From: Alteromonas abrolhosensis
Lineage (GTDB): Bacteria; Pseudomonadota; Gammaproteobacteria; Enterobacterales; Alteromonadaceae
NCBI RefSeq assembly: GCF_001953635.1
Contig: NZ_MEJH01000010.1
Coordinates: forward strand, 62,001 to 126,000
Length of the DNA stretch: 64,000 nucleotides
Direction of reading: 5' to 3'
The notes under the pieces were generated by a model that was not told the origin of the DNA, did no database searches, and saw only the letters and a program-made list of their open reading frames with translations. Positions 47,897-56,989 of the stretch are shown one piece after another (position 1 is the stretch's first letter; each line of letters begins with the position of its first letter). The position numbers were made by a program, and so were the translations under genes.

Positions 47897-48136
47897 ATGA
47901 AAAGTTTAAGCTTATTAGGTTTAGGCTTGTTTGGTTTAAGTGCGTTGGCGTTCTCTGCAATGGCAACGGAATCAGAAACGGCACCTGCGGAACTCGTAGC
48001 AGAGCTCACACAATTTTGTAAAGAAGTAGCCGAAGAAGAAGGGACTAAAGGCAAGCCAGAAGATGTGTTTGTATTGGAATGCGTAAATGACGAACTGGAA
48101 GCTGAAGGTTATCAAAAGCTAAAGTCTTTAAACTAA
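47897..48136 (+). CDS. small secreted hypothetical protein
   Basis: The 79-residue protein starts with a signal peptide (MKSLSLLGLGLFGLSALAFSAMA), leaving a mature acidic domain of about 56 residues with two Cys (LTQFCKEVAEEE, VLECVNDELE) that could form one disulfide. Similar small acidic periplasmic proteins occur in marine gammaproteobacteria, but I cannot name a family. It has a clear ribosome site and its own terminator, supporting it as a real gene. Confidence 0.75.
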   Translation: MKSLSLLGLGLFGLSALAFSAMATESETAPAELVAELTQFCKEVAEEEGTKGKPEDVFVLECVNDELEAEGYQKLKSLN

Positions 48137-48158
48137 TACAATAGTTCGATTAGTCTGG

Positions 48159-48190
48159 AAGCCTTGACGTAAGCGTTGAGGCTTTTTTTA
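48159..48190 (+). terminator. intrinsic terminator of the small secreted protein gene
   Basis: An 11-base stem (AAGCCTTGACG with CGTTGAGGCTT, including two G-U pairs) has a TAAG loop and is followed by seven T. It ends the monocistronic unit. Confidence 0.85.
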
Positions 48191-48296
48191 TGCCCTTTTT
48201 TACAACAAGAAAGTGTTAAATTGCGCATCACGCAAATAACTGCAGCCTTCTTCCTAATGTTTATAAGCGCTGAAAGTTAATTTGAGCAGCACCGGT

Positions 48297-48728
48297 TTAT
48301 CGTTCGAAAAACGCGTCAACCAAATCTGCCAGCGACTCTTCTAACTCTTCTTCAAATGCGTCAATATCAATGTTGAAGCTATCCATGTACTTAGCGGCAT
48401 TGTCACGCGAAACCACGCCGTTTTTTATTTGAAACTCCAACTCAGGTAGTGCTTTGTCATAGCGCGGCTTAATCGTCCATCGCAAGCAATGCCCGTGTTT
48501 GTCTTTTAGCCGCTTTTTAGCGAATACACAAAACTCTTCGACGTAGTCTGTACCTTGCGGCCCTAGACACCCCGGCTCTATTCTGTACATTACCAGCAGC
48601 TTTTTGTATAGCGGAAGTCGAGTTTCCATCACATCTTCGAATAGCTTAAAGATTTGATTATCGGAAAATTTTGAGCAATTTGCCAGTTCGCTTTTGCGGT
48701 GAATGCAATAATTGGCATTCACCTTCAT
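48297..48728 (-). CDS. hypothetical protein downstream of the CDF transporter gene
   Basis: I do not recognise this 143-residue soluble protein. It has a Cys-containing N-terminal half (YCIHRKSELANCSKFSD, PGCLGPQGTDYVEEFCVFAKKRL) and an acidic helical C terminus (DAFEEELEESLADLVDAFFER). It starts one base from the stop of the CDF gene, so it is almost certainly co-transcribed with it. The Cys/His residues might bind metal, but that is speculation. Confidence 0.65.
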   Translation of the reverse strand: MKVNANYCIHRKSELANCSKFSDNQIFKLFEDVMETRLPLYKKLLVMYRIEPGCLGPQGTDYVEEFCVFAKKRLKDKHGHCLRWTIKPRYDKALPELEFQIKNGVVSRDNAAKYMDSFNIDIDAFEEELEESLADLVDAFFER

Positions 48729-48729
48729 C

Positions 48730-49650
48730 CTATTCTGCGAGTTCTGGATCTTTGATAAACAGAATATCCATAATTATTGCAGGGTCCCACTCGCGCATCT
48801 CTGCTTCGCACTTGAGCCTAATTTCATCCAATTCACTAATAGTGGCGATTGAAAATGCGTCATCAACAATAATGTGGACTAATAAATAAACGTCTCTGCC
48901 TCGTTTACTAATACGTACCTCTACATGCTCGTAGGGAACGTCTGCTAAGGTCTTTTTGAATTTTTTCTCGATTACCGCTGAAATAGACTCAGGAGGAGCT
49001 TTATTGATCACTTCATTTAAACTTTCGCGCAAAATTTTAAACGGTACAGGAAGCATTGCCGAACCAAGTATAATCAACAATACCGGGTCTACATACGGCG
49101 CCAATGTTTTATACTCAGTCGATTCCAACGCGTAAGCTAAAATAAAAGCGAACAAAATAGAGGCGCTCAACACACCATCTATCATCCACGTATGTGAATC
49201 AACTTTGACTAAATCAGACACCAAGTGCTTGCCTTTGACGCGCATATAAATAGATATACTGAAACAGCCAGCTGTCGCTACCACGCCGTAAAACATACCA
49301 ATACCATATTCAGCAGCATGTCCACCCGCCAACAAACTCTGAACTGAACTTGCAACGGCATACACACATGTGGCAATGATGATAAGCGATTTGAACATGT
49401 TCAAAGTCGGCTCAATGGCCGTGTAACCGAAGTGGAAACGGTCGTCGTCAGGGCGTTGAACTAGGTTAGCGACTTTTAGCGTTAGCATTGACATAACAAA
49501 CGCGATCAAAGAGTACGCTGCATCAAATAAAATTGCGCCTGAACTCGTTAAAATGGCAAAACCAAGCGCGACAATGACAAATGCGCCGGCAATATAAAAA
49601 GAAAGCGTTAACAGACGCTTTTCTTCAAGGTGATGGAAGCCAATGTCCAT
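48730..49650 (-). CDS. cation diffusion facilitator (CDF)-like transporter with altered metal site
   Basis: I start at the ATG at 49650 (MDIGFHHLEEKRLL); the frame to 49716 is less likely. The protein has six membrane segments and a C-terminal cytoplasmic domain (VIEKKFKKTLADVPYEHVEVRISKRGRDVYLLVHIIVDD), both typical of CDF. But the transport site looks altered: TM2 reads FDAAYSL, so the second Asp is replaced by Ser, and TM5 reads DSHTWMID with the His/Asp spacing shifted. The substrate, or activity itself, may differ from zinc efflux. It is the first gene of an operon with a 143-residue hypothetical protein. Confidence 0.8.
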   Translation of the reverse strand: MDIGFHHLEEKRLLTLSFYIAGAFVIVALGFAILTSSGAILFDAAYSLIAFVMSMLTLKVANLVQRPDDDRFHFGYTAIEPTLNMFKSLIIIATCVYAVASSVQSLLAGGHAAEYGIGMFYGVVATAGCFSISIYMRVKGKHLVSDLVKVDSHTWMIDGVLSASILFAFILAYALESTEYKTLAPYVDPVLLIILGSAMLPVPFKILRESLNEVINKAPPESISAVIEKKFKKTLADVPYEHVEVRISKRGRDVYLLVHIIVDDAFSIATISELDEIRLKCEAEMREWDPAIIMDILFIKDPELAE

Positions 49651-49812
49651 GTAAATCACTATAAAATTGAGGTGCGCGGATTCTACTCCGATATTTTGAA
49701 AAAAATAGTGCTTCAATCAAAAATATTGCTATTTTTTTAGTCAATTCAGTGATACATAGCGCCTATATAATTTCGACGTAACGCAATGCGTTTTAGGCTC
49801 CCTTTTTAAACT

Positions 49813-50871
49813 ATGAATCTAGCCACACACCCTTCTATAAAAAGTTATTTTGACGCTGAAGTGAGCAAGCACGAAATCGAGCAAGTATTCTCTCGTGGGC
49901 TTTCCTATGCGGGCCACTCATTAATGGTTCCTGAGAAGTTTAGTTATCAAGTATTGCCCCATCTAAACAATCGGTTTGTACTGTTTAACCAAGGTGATAA
50001 CTATGAACTTATATCCAATGTATGTTTACACCGACAAGCTCAACTTCTTGAAGGGCAAGGCCGGGCGCGAAGCATAGTTTGTAAACTCCACTGTTGGGGT
50101 TACGACAATACAGGGCAACTTAAAGGCACCCCGCACTTTAAAGACGCCCCTAACGGGCAATTAAAAAAAGAAGCACTTACGCAATGGAATGGCCTCCTGT
50201 TTCGTGGGCGCTCCCCGGACATGGATTTATCCGCCCTTGGACTCGATGAATACCTCGACTTTTCCAATTATTTTTATGCTGGCTGTGAAACTACGGAATA
50301 TCAGTTTAACTGGAAGACCTTTTTAGAAATCTATCTAGAGAATTATCACGTGTACTCTATGCACCCCGGGCTTCGCCAGTTTGTTAAACCCGATGATTTA
50401 GAATGGTCGTTTGGAGAGGATTTTTCAGTTCAGAAAGTCGGATTAGGCGACCAACTGACCAAAAGGACGACAGAGCGTTATCGCGACTTTCAAGACGCGT
50501 TAATAGCACGCTATGGGCAGACACTTCCTCGCTATGGCGCAATATGGTGCTTCTTATATCCAAATATTATGATTGAGTGGTACCCGGATATCATTGTTGT
50601 GAGCACGATCTACCCTAAGGGCGCTGGCGCTTGTATAAACCACGTTGAGTTCTATTACCCAAAAACGTTATATGAAGAAATGCCCGAGTACTTTACTGCG
50701 GAAAAAGAAGCTTACATGGAGACCGCAGTAGAAGATGAAGAAGCGTGTCTGTTATTGGAAAAAGGAAGAAGGGCGCTGCATTTATCAGGCGAAGAAGAAC
50801 ACGGCCCAATTGAGCAATTTTTAGAAGCGGGCGTGGCACATTTTTACCAATGGCTTGCCCGTAACACTTAA
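49813..50871 (+). CDS. Rieske non-heme iron oxygenase, alpha-subunit type
   Basis: The 352-residue protein has the Rieske cluster ligands C71, H73 (CLH), C90 and H93 (CKLH), followed by the catalytic-domain motif ENYHVYSMHPGL with H179 and H184 and a later acidic region. This is an aromatic-ring-hydroxylating or quaternary-ammonium oxygenase alpha subunit. No ferredoxin, reductase or beta subunit gene is beside it. Its substrate is therefore open. The ribosome site is poor. It is divergent from the CDF gene. Confidence 0.88.
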   Translation: MNLATHPSIKSYFDAEVSKHEIEQVFSRGLSYAGHSLMVPEKFSYQVLPHLNNRFVLFNQGDNYELISNVCLHRQAQLLEGQGRARSIVCKLHCWGYDNTGQLKGTPHFKDAPNGQLKKEALTQWNGLLFRGRSPDMDLSALGLDEYLDFSNYFYAGCETTEYQFNWKTFLEIYLENYHVYSMHPGLRQFVKPDDLEWSFGEDFSVQKVGLGDQLTKRTTERYRDFQDALIARYGQTLPRYGAIWCFLYPNIMIEWYPDIIVVSTIYPKGAGACINHVEFYYPKTLYEEMPEYFTAEKEAYMETAVEDEEACLLLEKGRRALHLSGEEEHGPIEQFLEAGVAHFYQWLARNT

Positions 50872-50973
50872 TACACTCGGTGCCCTGGACAAGACATAGT
50901 GTTAAAGCCTTATTATTTTACGCAAAAGGCAATTCGCCAGAGTTTAATTGATGTTCTCTCTTTTCCGTTTGCA

Positions 50974-51702
50974 TCATTGTGACAAATGATGCAAATCTTC
51001 TTCGTGCTCTTCCCCTTCTCGCTCGATGTCGCCGGAGGATTGTAATGATGACGCTACCATTAGGGACAAAATTGACCAAAAAACGCCGACTGTCCAACCA
51101 GCTAGCACATCAGAAGGCCAATGCACGCCTAGATATACCCGGCTAATCCCAATACTCACGGTTAATAAGGTTGCGACTGACATTAAGAATATTTTAACGC
51201 GCTTACGTTTTTCTACGCGAGAAAGTAGCGTGCCTAACGTGAAGTAAACTAAGGCAGACATAAGCGAGTGGCCACTGGGAAAACTATGCGTATAAACATA
51301 ACTACCGTGAGGTACCAGGTCTGGTCGCGGTCGATCAAACCCGTACTTCAATGCAAAACTCAATAATGTACCAGACACGATGGCGACAATAATAAACAGT
51401 GCCATTTTAGGTTTTTGAATTAGCAACATGTAAACAGCTGATGCGAGAGTAAAGAACGTTAAAATTCCTACCCCTCCCAAACCTGTGATGTCACGCATTA
51501 ATTCCTCAACCCAGTGCGCACCAATAGGGTCTGAAAGGTCTTCTGCAGTTCGAAACAGTAATAACAGTTTTTCATCCACAGCAGCTGTACCGCCACTGGT
51601 TACCATACCAGCTATTTCGATAAACCCCCAAAGACATCCCGCTAACACTAATCCACCAAGTACCATAATGAGATCGGATTGGGTGATATTTCTTAAATTC
51701 AC
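50974..51702 (-). CDS. PAP2 family lipid phosphatase (1)
   Basis: I start at the GTG at 51702, because AAGGAG lies six bases upstream and overlaps the TAA of the VTT-domain gene; the ATG frame at 51765 lies inside that gene. The 242-residue membrane protein has the three PAP2 motifs: KYGFDRPRP, PSGH in HSFPSGHSLM and SRVYLGVHWPSD. It probably dephosphorylates undecaprenyl pyrophosphate, phosphatidylglycerol phosphate or another lipid phosphate at the periplasmic face. The overlap points to translational coupling with the VTT-domain gene. Confidence 0.88.
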   Translation of the reverse strand: MNLRNITQSDLIMVLGGLVLAGCLWGFIEIAGMVTSGGTAAVDEKLLLLFRTAEDLSDPIGAHWVEELMRDITGLGGVGILTFFTLASAVYMLLIQKPKMALFIIVAIVSGTLLSFALKYGFDRPRPDLVPHGSYVYTHSFPSGHSLMSALVYFTLGTLLSRVEKRKRVKIFLMSVATLLTVSIGISRVYLGVHWPSDVLAGWTVGVFWSILSLMVASSLQSSGDIEREGEEHEEDLHHLSQ

Positions 51703-51712
51703 TTTTTTCTCC

Positions 51713-52411
51713 TTAAGCAGGCTGTGCACTGGCATGCTGCTTTTTCTTAGTGTGCCTATACGCAATGATGGTTATGACTATGCTGACGAGAATACCTCCC
51801 GCTAGAATGGCCCATTGATAAGTTGGTGGGTGAGCGTCACTATTAAGCATTGAATTTCCCCCAACCCATCCAAGGTAAGTATAAAGGCTAACCAAAGGAA
51901 GCTGACCCACTAGGGTAGACCAAGCATACTGCTTAAAAGAAATTTCCGTGATACCAAAACCATAGTTTTTTATCACAGCTGGAATAAATGGATTGAGCCT
52001 CAACAGTATCACTAGGCGCCACGCGCTATCTTTCGCCAACGCAAGAATTTTCTTGCTTCCCTCATAACGCTCAAGCCTGTTTTTTACATGGTCTTTTAGC
52101 CAAAATCTAGCAAACAAAAAGGTAATGCAAGCACCACTAAAGGCTGCAAGTATCGATACGCATATCGCAATAGAAAGACCAAATAATATCCCAGATACAA
52201 TATTCAATATGGTAGAAGGAAAAGAAAGTGCTACAAGTAAAGTGTAAATAAAGAAGTAAACAATGACAGCCCATACACCAAATGATTGAATATATTCAAC
52301 GGCATCTGCTACCTGTTCCCGTGTGATTACATGCTTCCATAAAAGAATTACAGCAGAAATAAACACAACGCCAATCACACTTTTTATTAACCACAGATTT
52401 CTTTTCTTCAT
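51713..52411 (-). CDS. TVP38/TMEM64 (VTT) family membrane protein
   Basis: The 232-residue protein has the VTT/DedA-like membrane core: FPSTILNIVSGILFGLSIAICVSILAAFSGACITFLFAR and RLNPFIPAVIKNYGFGITEISFKQYAWSTLVGQLPLVSLYTYLGWVGG. Several membrane segments are seen. VTT proteins in bacteria are linked to undecaprenyl phosphate and phospholipid transport. Its neighbour, a coupled PAP2 phosphatase, fits a lipid-phosphate recycling role. It is transcribed on the minus strand from the 417-base gap before the EF-hand gene. Confidence 0.85.
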   Translation of the reverse strand: MKKRNLWLIKSVIGVVFISAVILLWKHVITREQVADAVEYIQSFGVWAVIVYFFIYTLLVALSFPSTILNIVSGILFGLSIAICVSILAAFSGACITFLFARFWLKDHVKNRLERYEGSKKILALAKDSAWRLVILLRLNPFIPAVIKNYGFGITEISFKQYAWSTLVGQLPLVSLYTYLGWVGGNSMLNSDAHPPTYQWAILAGGILVSIVITIIAYRHTKKKQHASAQPA

Positions 52412-52828
52412 GACCCATTCCTGTCGGGAGCTAAAGGTGAGCAGTGTCGACTCACCTTTTTCAACTTTGCCTTGTTAGTGATTTCCTACGACAGATATGG
52501 CCAATGGATTAATATTTTTTAATAAAAATTAAATATCTGTTTAATTTATCAAAACACTTACCACGCTCTCCTAGCAGTTCAAAGTTCGAGCCTTAAGACC
52601 GAGCGTCGTTGTCCAAGCGTGTTCTAAATTTGTTAACGAAATTGAGTAACTTTTTCAGAAAGTTCTATAGATCTCACAATTAAAACAATAATTCGAAAGC
52701 TTAAGAGAAATAGTAAAACTATGATTTTAAGGCACTTATTTTACATGGCACATCCCATGAATAGGTCACTGTGAATTATCACCTCCGTTTTCAAGCAGTA
52801 TGGAGGCCTAAAAAACAAGGAGCTTGAT
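52412..52828. other. intergenic region between VTT-domain gene and EF-hand gene
   Basis: These 417 bases are divergent and AT-rich and contain both promoters. Only the ribosome site AAGGAGCTTGAT of the EF-hand gene is clear. No open frame of note or operator was found. Confidence 0.4.
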
Positions 52829-53524
52829 ATGAAAAAGTTAACTATTGCAACATTGATTAGTGCAGCCCTTTCTGCAGGTGCATTCGCAGGTGACGGTCTT
52901 GAAAAGATAGACACAACTTTTGCGGATTTAGATAATGACGATAACGGTTATATTTCTCGCGAAGAGGCTGATGACGACGAAATATACGCACATTTCGCAC
53001 AAATCGACACGAATTCCGATATGCAGATTTCAATCAAAGAGTTTAATGCGCATGTCATGAAGCACCCAGAACATTTTGATGGTGACGTAGTGGCCTCGGT
53101 GCAGTCGATGAACGAGAGCATGGGTACAGAAGGTACTATAGAAACGGAAGTTAAAGTTGATACCGATGTTGATGAAGTGGTTGCCGCGACTAAAGACAAA
53201 AGGCTTACTCACGAACTAAGAGCTGAGACTGAGTTGAAAGCTGATGGAAACTTAGAAAAGACAACCGTTGACAAAGTGGCTGAAGATACTGTTGTTCATG
53301 ATAATACGGTTATCGCAGATGAAGCGGTAATTGCACGCAGTAAATTTGAAATGATGGACGCTAATGGCGACGGTAAACTCACTAAAGCTGAAGCCTCGCG
53401 AAGTGGTGTAACACGTGATTTCGACAAAATTGACGTAAATGACGATGAATTAATTACACGTACGGAATTTAGGCGTTACCAGAGTACGTCTGAAAGTAAC
53501 TTAAGTGATAGTTCTGAAGAGTAA
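52829..53524 (+). CDS. secreted EF-hand calcium-binding protein
   Basis: The 231-residue protein has a signal peptide (MKKLTIATLISAALSAGAFA) and two pairs of EF-hand loops. Loop 1 begins at D35 (DNDDNGYISREE), loop 2 at D60 (DTNSDMQISIKE); the later loops are DANGDGKLTKAE and DVNDDELITRTE. Between the pairs is a highly acidic, low-complexity stretch rich in Asp, Val and Thr. This suits a periplasmic or extracellular calcium buffer or sensor. It has its own promoter and terminator, and no partner gene is identified. Confidence 0.88.
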   Translation: MKKLTIATLISAALSAGAFAGDGLEKIDTTFADLDNDDNGYISREEADDDEIYAHFAQIDTNSDMQISIKEFNAHVMKHPEHFDGDVVASVQSMNESMGTEGTIETEVKVDTDVDEVVAATKDKRLTHELRAETELKADGNLEKTTVDKVAEDTVVHDNTVIADEAVIARSKFEMMDANGDGKLTKAEASRSGVTRDFDKIDVNDDELITRTEFRRYQSTSESNLSDSSEE

Positions 53525-53540
53525 TGACTCAGTAATACAA

Positions 53541-53567
53541 GGGCCGCATGCGCGGCTCTTTTTTCTT
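53541..53567 (+). terminator. intrinsic terminator of the EF-hand gene
   Basis: The stem GGGCCGC/GCGGCTC (one G-U pair) with a four-base loop (ATGC) is followed by a long T tract. It lies 17 bases past the stop. Confidence 0.88.
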
Positions 53568-53656
53568 AACAGCTTGCTTTGTACACATGCTTTCATCGTT
53601 GTATATGGCAAGAACTTTCTTTAGCAGTCCATCGCTTTGTCAAAGAGGGAATTGTC

Positions 53657-54280
53657 ATGTTAGCTTCCACAGGAATTAAAGGCCTACTTGCGTATCGAGC
53701 ACTGCGAAAAATGAACGGGCACAGTGCTAAAACAGCGCAAAATAAAGAGAACTTCTTAACATCTAGCACCTTGAGCAATGCGACAACGCCTCCATCCGTC
53801 GTCGCTATTACGGGCTCAGCTTACGCCATATCTAAAATGATTCATGCACCAAAGGTGCAGCGCTTTCTTTTGAAGTCGACGTTATCAGCTTCAGTGGCGG
53901 GATTACTTAATGCAGGGCTTAAACGTTTGATTGGACGAAAGCGGCCTAGAGCAGAGACTGGCCCTAAGATAAAGGGCCCAGCGTTGAACGACAAATTTAA
54001 CTCTATGCCATCAGGACACGCATCAGCAGTAGCGGCAGTTGCAGGTTCAATACCTCGTACCTCTGGACCTCTGCTATTAGCGTCAGCGGCAGGTCTCGCT
54101 GCCACCGCAATTATTGGAAGGTCGAGGACTAAACGTGAGGCGCATCACTTATCAGATGTGTTGGTGGGAAGTTGCTTGGGTTTTGGCGTTGCCTACGCCG
54201 TCTCTAAACTCGAGAAGCCCGTTGAAGATGAAGTTGATAGCCTGAAGCAAAGCTCTCACCTCCCGAATAGATTTAAATAA
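53657..54280 (+). CDS. PAP2 family phosphatase (2)
   Basis: The ATG at 53657 is preferred over 53579, since GAGGGA sits correctly upstream of it. The 207-residue protein has motifs KRLIGRKRPR, SMPSGHASAVAAVAG and REAHHLSDVLVG, the three PAP2 signatures, though the arrangement is compact and less hydrophobic at the N terminus. It is a second PAP2 protein within 3 kb of the first, on the opposite strand. The role in lipid-phosphate removal is inferred by family. Confidence 0.85.
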   Translation: MLASTGIKGLLAYRALRKMNGHSAKTAQNKENFLTSSTLSNATTPPSVVAITGSAYAISKMIHAPKVQRFLLKSTLSASVAGLLNAGLKRLIGRKRPRAETGPKIKGPALNDKFNSMPSGHASAVAAVAGSIPRTSGPLLLASAAGLAATAIIGRSRTKREAHHLSDVLVGSCLGFGVAYAVSKLEKPVEDEVDSLKQSSHLPNRFK

Positions 54281-54308
54281 TACTGATTACGGAGATACGA
54301 GTTAAGGA

Positions 54309-54334
54309 GTGTCCCCTCTCTTAGGAGGGAACAC
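54309..54334. other. imperfect hairpin between PAP2 (2) and a small hypothetical gene
   Basis: The arms GTGTCCCCTCT and GGAGGGAACAC pair at about nine of eleven positions around a four-base loop. No T tract follows, so a terminator role is uncertain. Confidence 0.35.
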
Positions 54335-54361
54335 ATTTACATTAGGTGAATTACTTAGTAT

Positions 54362-54580
54362 CTAACTTTCGGGAGTGGAGTTTATCACTTCCTCTATTTC
54401 ACTATTGCCACTCAAACGAGCGAGATCGATAAGATAATCTTTTTCAAGCTTATCCAAAGCGTGTCCTTCTAGTCGCGCTTTAACCTCATCCACATCACCA
54501 TTGACTATGGAAGTTTTCAGCGCAGCATGATTATTTAACGAGCGGTCTTCTGTCCTTTCAACTGAATCATTCGAAGTCAT
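54362..54580 (-). CDS. small hypothetical protein, possibly ankyrin-like
   Basis: The 72-residue protein is acidic and helical. The segment NGDVDEVKARLEGHALDKLEKDYLIDLARLSGNSEIEEVINS has the cadence of one or two ankyrin repeats. The ribosome site AAGGATGAACT supports translation. It is not recognised as a named family and lies in the convergent gap before the GH13 gene. Confidence 0.6.
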   Translation of the reverse strand: MTSNDSVERTEDRSLNNHAALKTSIVNGDVDEVKARLEGHALDKLEKDYLIDLARLSGNSEIEEVINSTPES

Positions 54581-54664
54581 AGTTCATCCTTAATTTTCAC
54601 TTGGTAAAAAGTATCAAAGCTTTTTACATTTAGTAGTTAGAGATGACACTAAACGATCACTCCG

Positions 54665-55969
54665 TTAGGCAATCCATATCTCGAACTGCCAAGGCGCGAG
54701 TTTACAAACTGAATCAGCTCCGAAGATTTTCTTTTCGTCGCGCTCCCAGTGTGTATATTCACCTTCAAACAATGGCTCTTTGAACGTGGTATCAACCTGC
54801 TCGTTTGAGAAATTAATTACTACAAAAATTTTTTCATGAGCATTATGTCTTACAAAACTGAACACCTTGTCCATTGTTGAGTTTGGAACCTGAATCATCC
54901 TTGCTCCGTACTCTCCATTCCCCAACACACTCTTAGATTTTTTAAGGGCTATAAGTTTGCGATACAAATCGCCAATGTCATGCTGCTGCCATTCAATAGG
55001 ATCGCGCTCGAAGAACGCCAACCGTTTATTTTCTCCCGCTTCCTGACCATTATGAATAAGCGGCATACCCTCGCCTATTACAGATAGCGCTATACATGCT
55101 TCGAGTGCCCCACCAAACTGCTCGTGCTGAGTGCCGTCCCACGCATTTTTGTCATGATTGCTAACGAATGTCATTCGGTAAGCTGAATGTGGCCAGCTGC
55201 GCTCATTCCACGAATAATATTTGCGCAGCCTGTCCAGAGAGCATTGTCCGTGCGCTAATTCATGTAACGTCTCGTTCCAACTCCATGCGTAAGTCATGTT
55301 AAATGCAATCTCGTGCAGATCTCTATTTTCCCATTCCGCCAACATGAAAACCGGTCTAATTGCATTGAGTGTTTCAACTGCTTGCTGCCAAAAATCGTTA
55401 GGCACATAGCCCGCTACGTCACAGCGAAATCCATCAATATCGAATTTTTCAACCCAATAGCAGAGCGCGTTAATCATATATTTGCGAAGACCAACTTGCT
55501 CATAGTCGAACTCAATAATATCGCTCCAATCCCACCAGGGAGACGGGCGAAAATCTCCTTTGTAATCCTTGGCGTACCATTCTGGGTGTTCATTCACCAA
55601 AGGGTTGTCCCACGCGCTGTGATTTGGCACCCAGTCAATTATTACTTTCAGTGATAACCGATGCGCTTCTTCCACCAGCATTTTGAAATCTTCTTCACTG
55701 CCAAATTCTGGATTAACAGCTAGGTAGTCTTTAACCGCATAGGGGCTACCAAGCTCCCCTTTCCTGTTTTTTTCGCCAATAGGATGTACAGGCATCAGCC
55801 AGACGATATCCGTGCCAAGAGATTTAATGTGAGCTAACCCTTTTCTTACCCCCTCAAAATTTCCTTCGTCTGAAAACTGTCGAGTATTGACCTGATAAAT
55901 AACAGCATGGGAAGACCATTCAGGTTGAAGTACTTTGTAGCGTTGCTGAGGAACAGGATTGATGTCCAT
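54665..55969 (-). CDS. GH13 alpha-amylase family enzyme
   Basis: The 434-residue protein has the GH13 signatures: region I DWVPNH (112-117), nucleophile D184 in GFRCD, acid/base E212 in LAEWE, and the third carboxylate D273 in NHD. A C-terminal beta domain follows (KVFSFVRHNAHEKIFVVINFSN). No signal peptide is present, so it is likely cytoplasmic and acts on maltodextrins or trehalose-type substrates; subfamily not fixed. It stands alone on the minus strand, with a good AGGAAAGATAAT ribosome site. Confidence 0.9.
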   Translation of the reverse strand: MDINPVPQQRYKVLQPEWSSHAVIYQVNTRQFSDEGNFEGVRKGLAHIKSLGTDIVWLMPVHPIGEKNRKGELGSPYAVKDYLAVNPEFGSEEDFKMLVEEAHRLSLKVIIDWVPNHSAWDNPLVNEHPEWYAKDYKGDFRPSPWWDWSDIIEFDYEQVGLRKYMINALCYWVEKFDIDGFRCDVAGYVPNDFWQQAVETLNAIRPVFMLAEWENRDLHEIAFNMTYAWSWNETLHELAHGQCSLDRLRKYYSWNERSWPHSAYRMTFVSNHDKNAWDGTQHEQFGGALEACIALSVIGEGMPLIHNGQEAGENKRLAFFERDPIEWQQHDIGDLYRKLIALKKSKSVLGNGEYGARMIQVPNSTMDKVFSFVRHNAHEKIFVVINFSNEQVDTTFKEPLFEGEYTHWERDEKKIFGADSVCKLAPWQFEIWIA

Positions 55970-56080
55970 ATTATCTTTCCTTTTGCAGATTAGCGTTTAG
56001 AAGAGGAGCCTTAATCTCGTGCGTTACCTTACCCTGCGCTATATTTCTTTACGGTATGTAAATCGCTGCGGGCTCGCCGC

Positions 56081-56989
56081 TCAGAGAATAGGTAAGCTCG
56101 TAATACCTAAGATTAGTACCCACATGCCGAAAAAAAGTTTTAGGCGCTGAACAGAAAATGCCAAAACCAAATACTTTGCAATCATTCCGCCGACAATTGC
56201 CCCTACTCCTGCAAAGAGCACCACTTGCCAGACGACCGCCTCGCTGACAAAGGCGTGATAGGGCAATGCAGACCACACCGTAAAAGCCGATAAAATGACC
56301 GCGTTGGCGATAGACATGGTTACATTGAACCCTCGGATTATAAGGTAGACCGCTACTAGCTCACCTACCCCCACCGACAGCCAGGCTGTAATAATGCCTC
56401 CAAGAAATCCAATGAAGGGCAAAATCACCAAGTCTTTAGTGTGTAAATCCTTTTTAAAATGGGTGCGTCTCATTAGTGGAATGGATGCAAAAATTGCAAC
56501 TGCCAGCAAAATTGAAAAACTGCCGAAAGCGATGTGAAGATTATTGGCTCCGCCCCACAAGTGCTCAAGTAATAACTTGCTTTGCGACGAATACTGAGCG
56601 AACCCTATACCGCAAATTGACGATGGAATAGTTAACATTAACGCACTTGGTAATGCTTTCCAGTAATGGTCATAACTATGCTGCTTTTTGTAATATGCTG
56701 CCCAAGTTAATGCACCTGCGGTCATGCCACAGCATTGGATAGCGAAGCTGGTGGCTACTACACTTTGTGGAGAAAACGAGAGGTAGTTAAAGAACGGAAC
56801 AAACACTACCCCACCACCGGCACCAGTAGCGTTCGCAAAAATAGCGCCTATAACGCCGAGAATACTAAAAAGTCCAAACTCTTTAACAAGCTCAACCGGT
56901 GAAGGTTGCGCGAACAAACAGGCAACCCAAAAAAACAAAAGTGAAACCAGCACTGATTTGCCAGCGTTTTGCTTGAAAAAAGAAATCAC
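56081..56989 (-). CDS. TSUP (TauE/SafE) family transporter
   Basis: I favour the GTG at 56989, which has an AAGGA ribosome site five bases away; the ATG frame to 57073 would overlap the divergent gene region. The 302-residue membrane protein has the TSUP pattern: GAIFANATGAGGGVVFVPFFNYLSFSPQSVVATSFAIQCCGM, and GGIITAWLSVGVGELVAVYLIIRGF. Members export sulfite, sulfoacetate or similar organic anions. The substrate is unknown. Confidence 0.85.
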   Translation of the reverse strand: MISFFKQNAGKSVLVSLLFFWVACLFAQPSPVELVKEFGLFSILGVIGAIFANATGAGGGVVFVPFFNYLSFSPQSVVATSFAIQCCGMTAGALTWAAYYKKQHSYDHYWKALPSALMLTIPSSICGIGFAQYSSQSKLLLEHLWGGANNLHIAFGSFSILLAVAIFASIPLMRRTHFKKDLHTKDLVILPFIGFLGGIITAWLSVGVGELVAVYLIIRGFNVTMSIANAVILSAFTVWSALPYHAFVSEAVVWQVVLFAGVGAIVGGMIAKYLVLAFSVQRLKLFFGMWVLILGITSLPIL

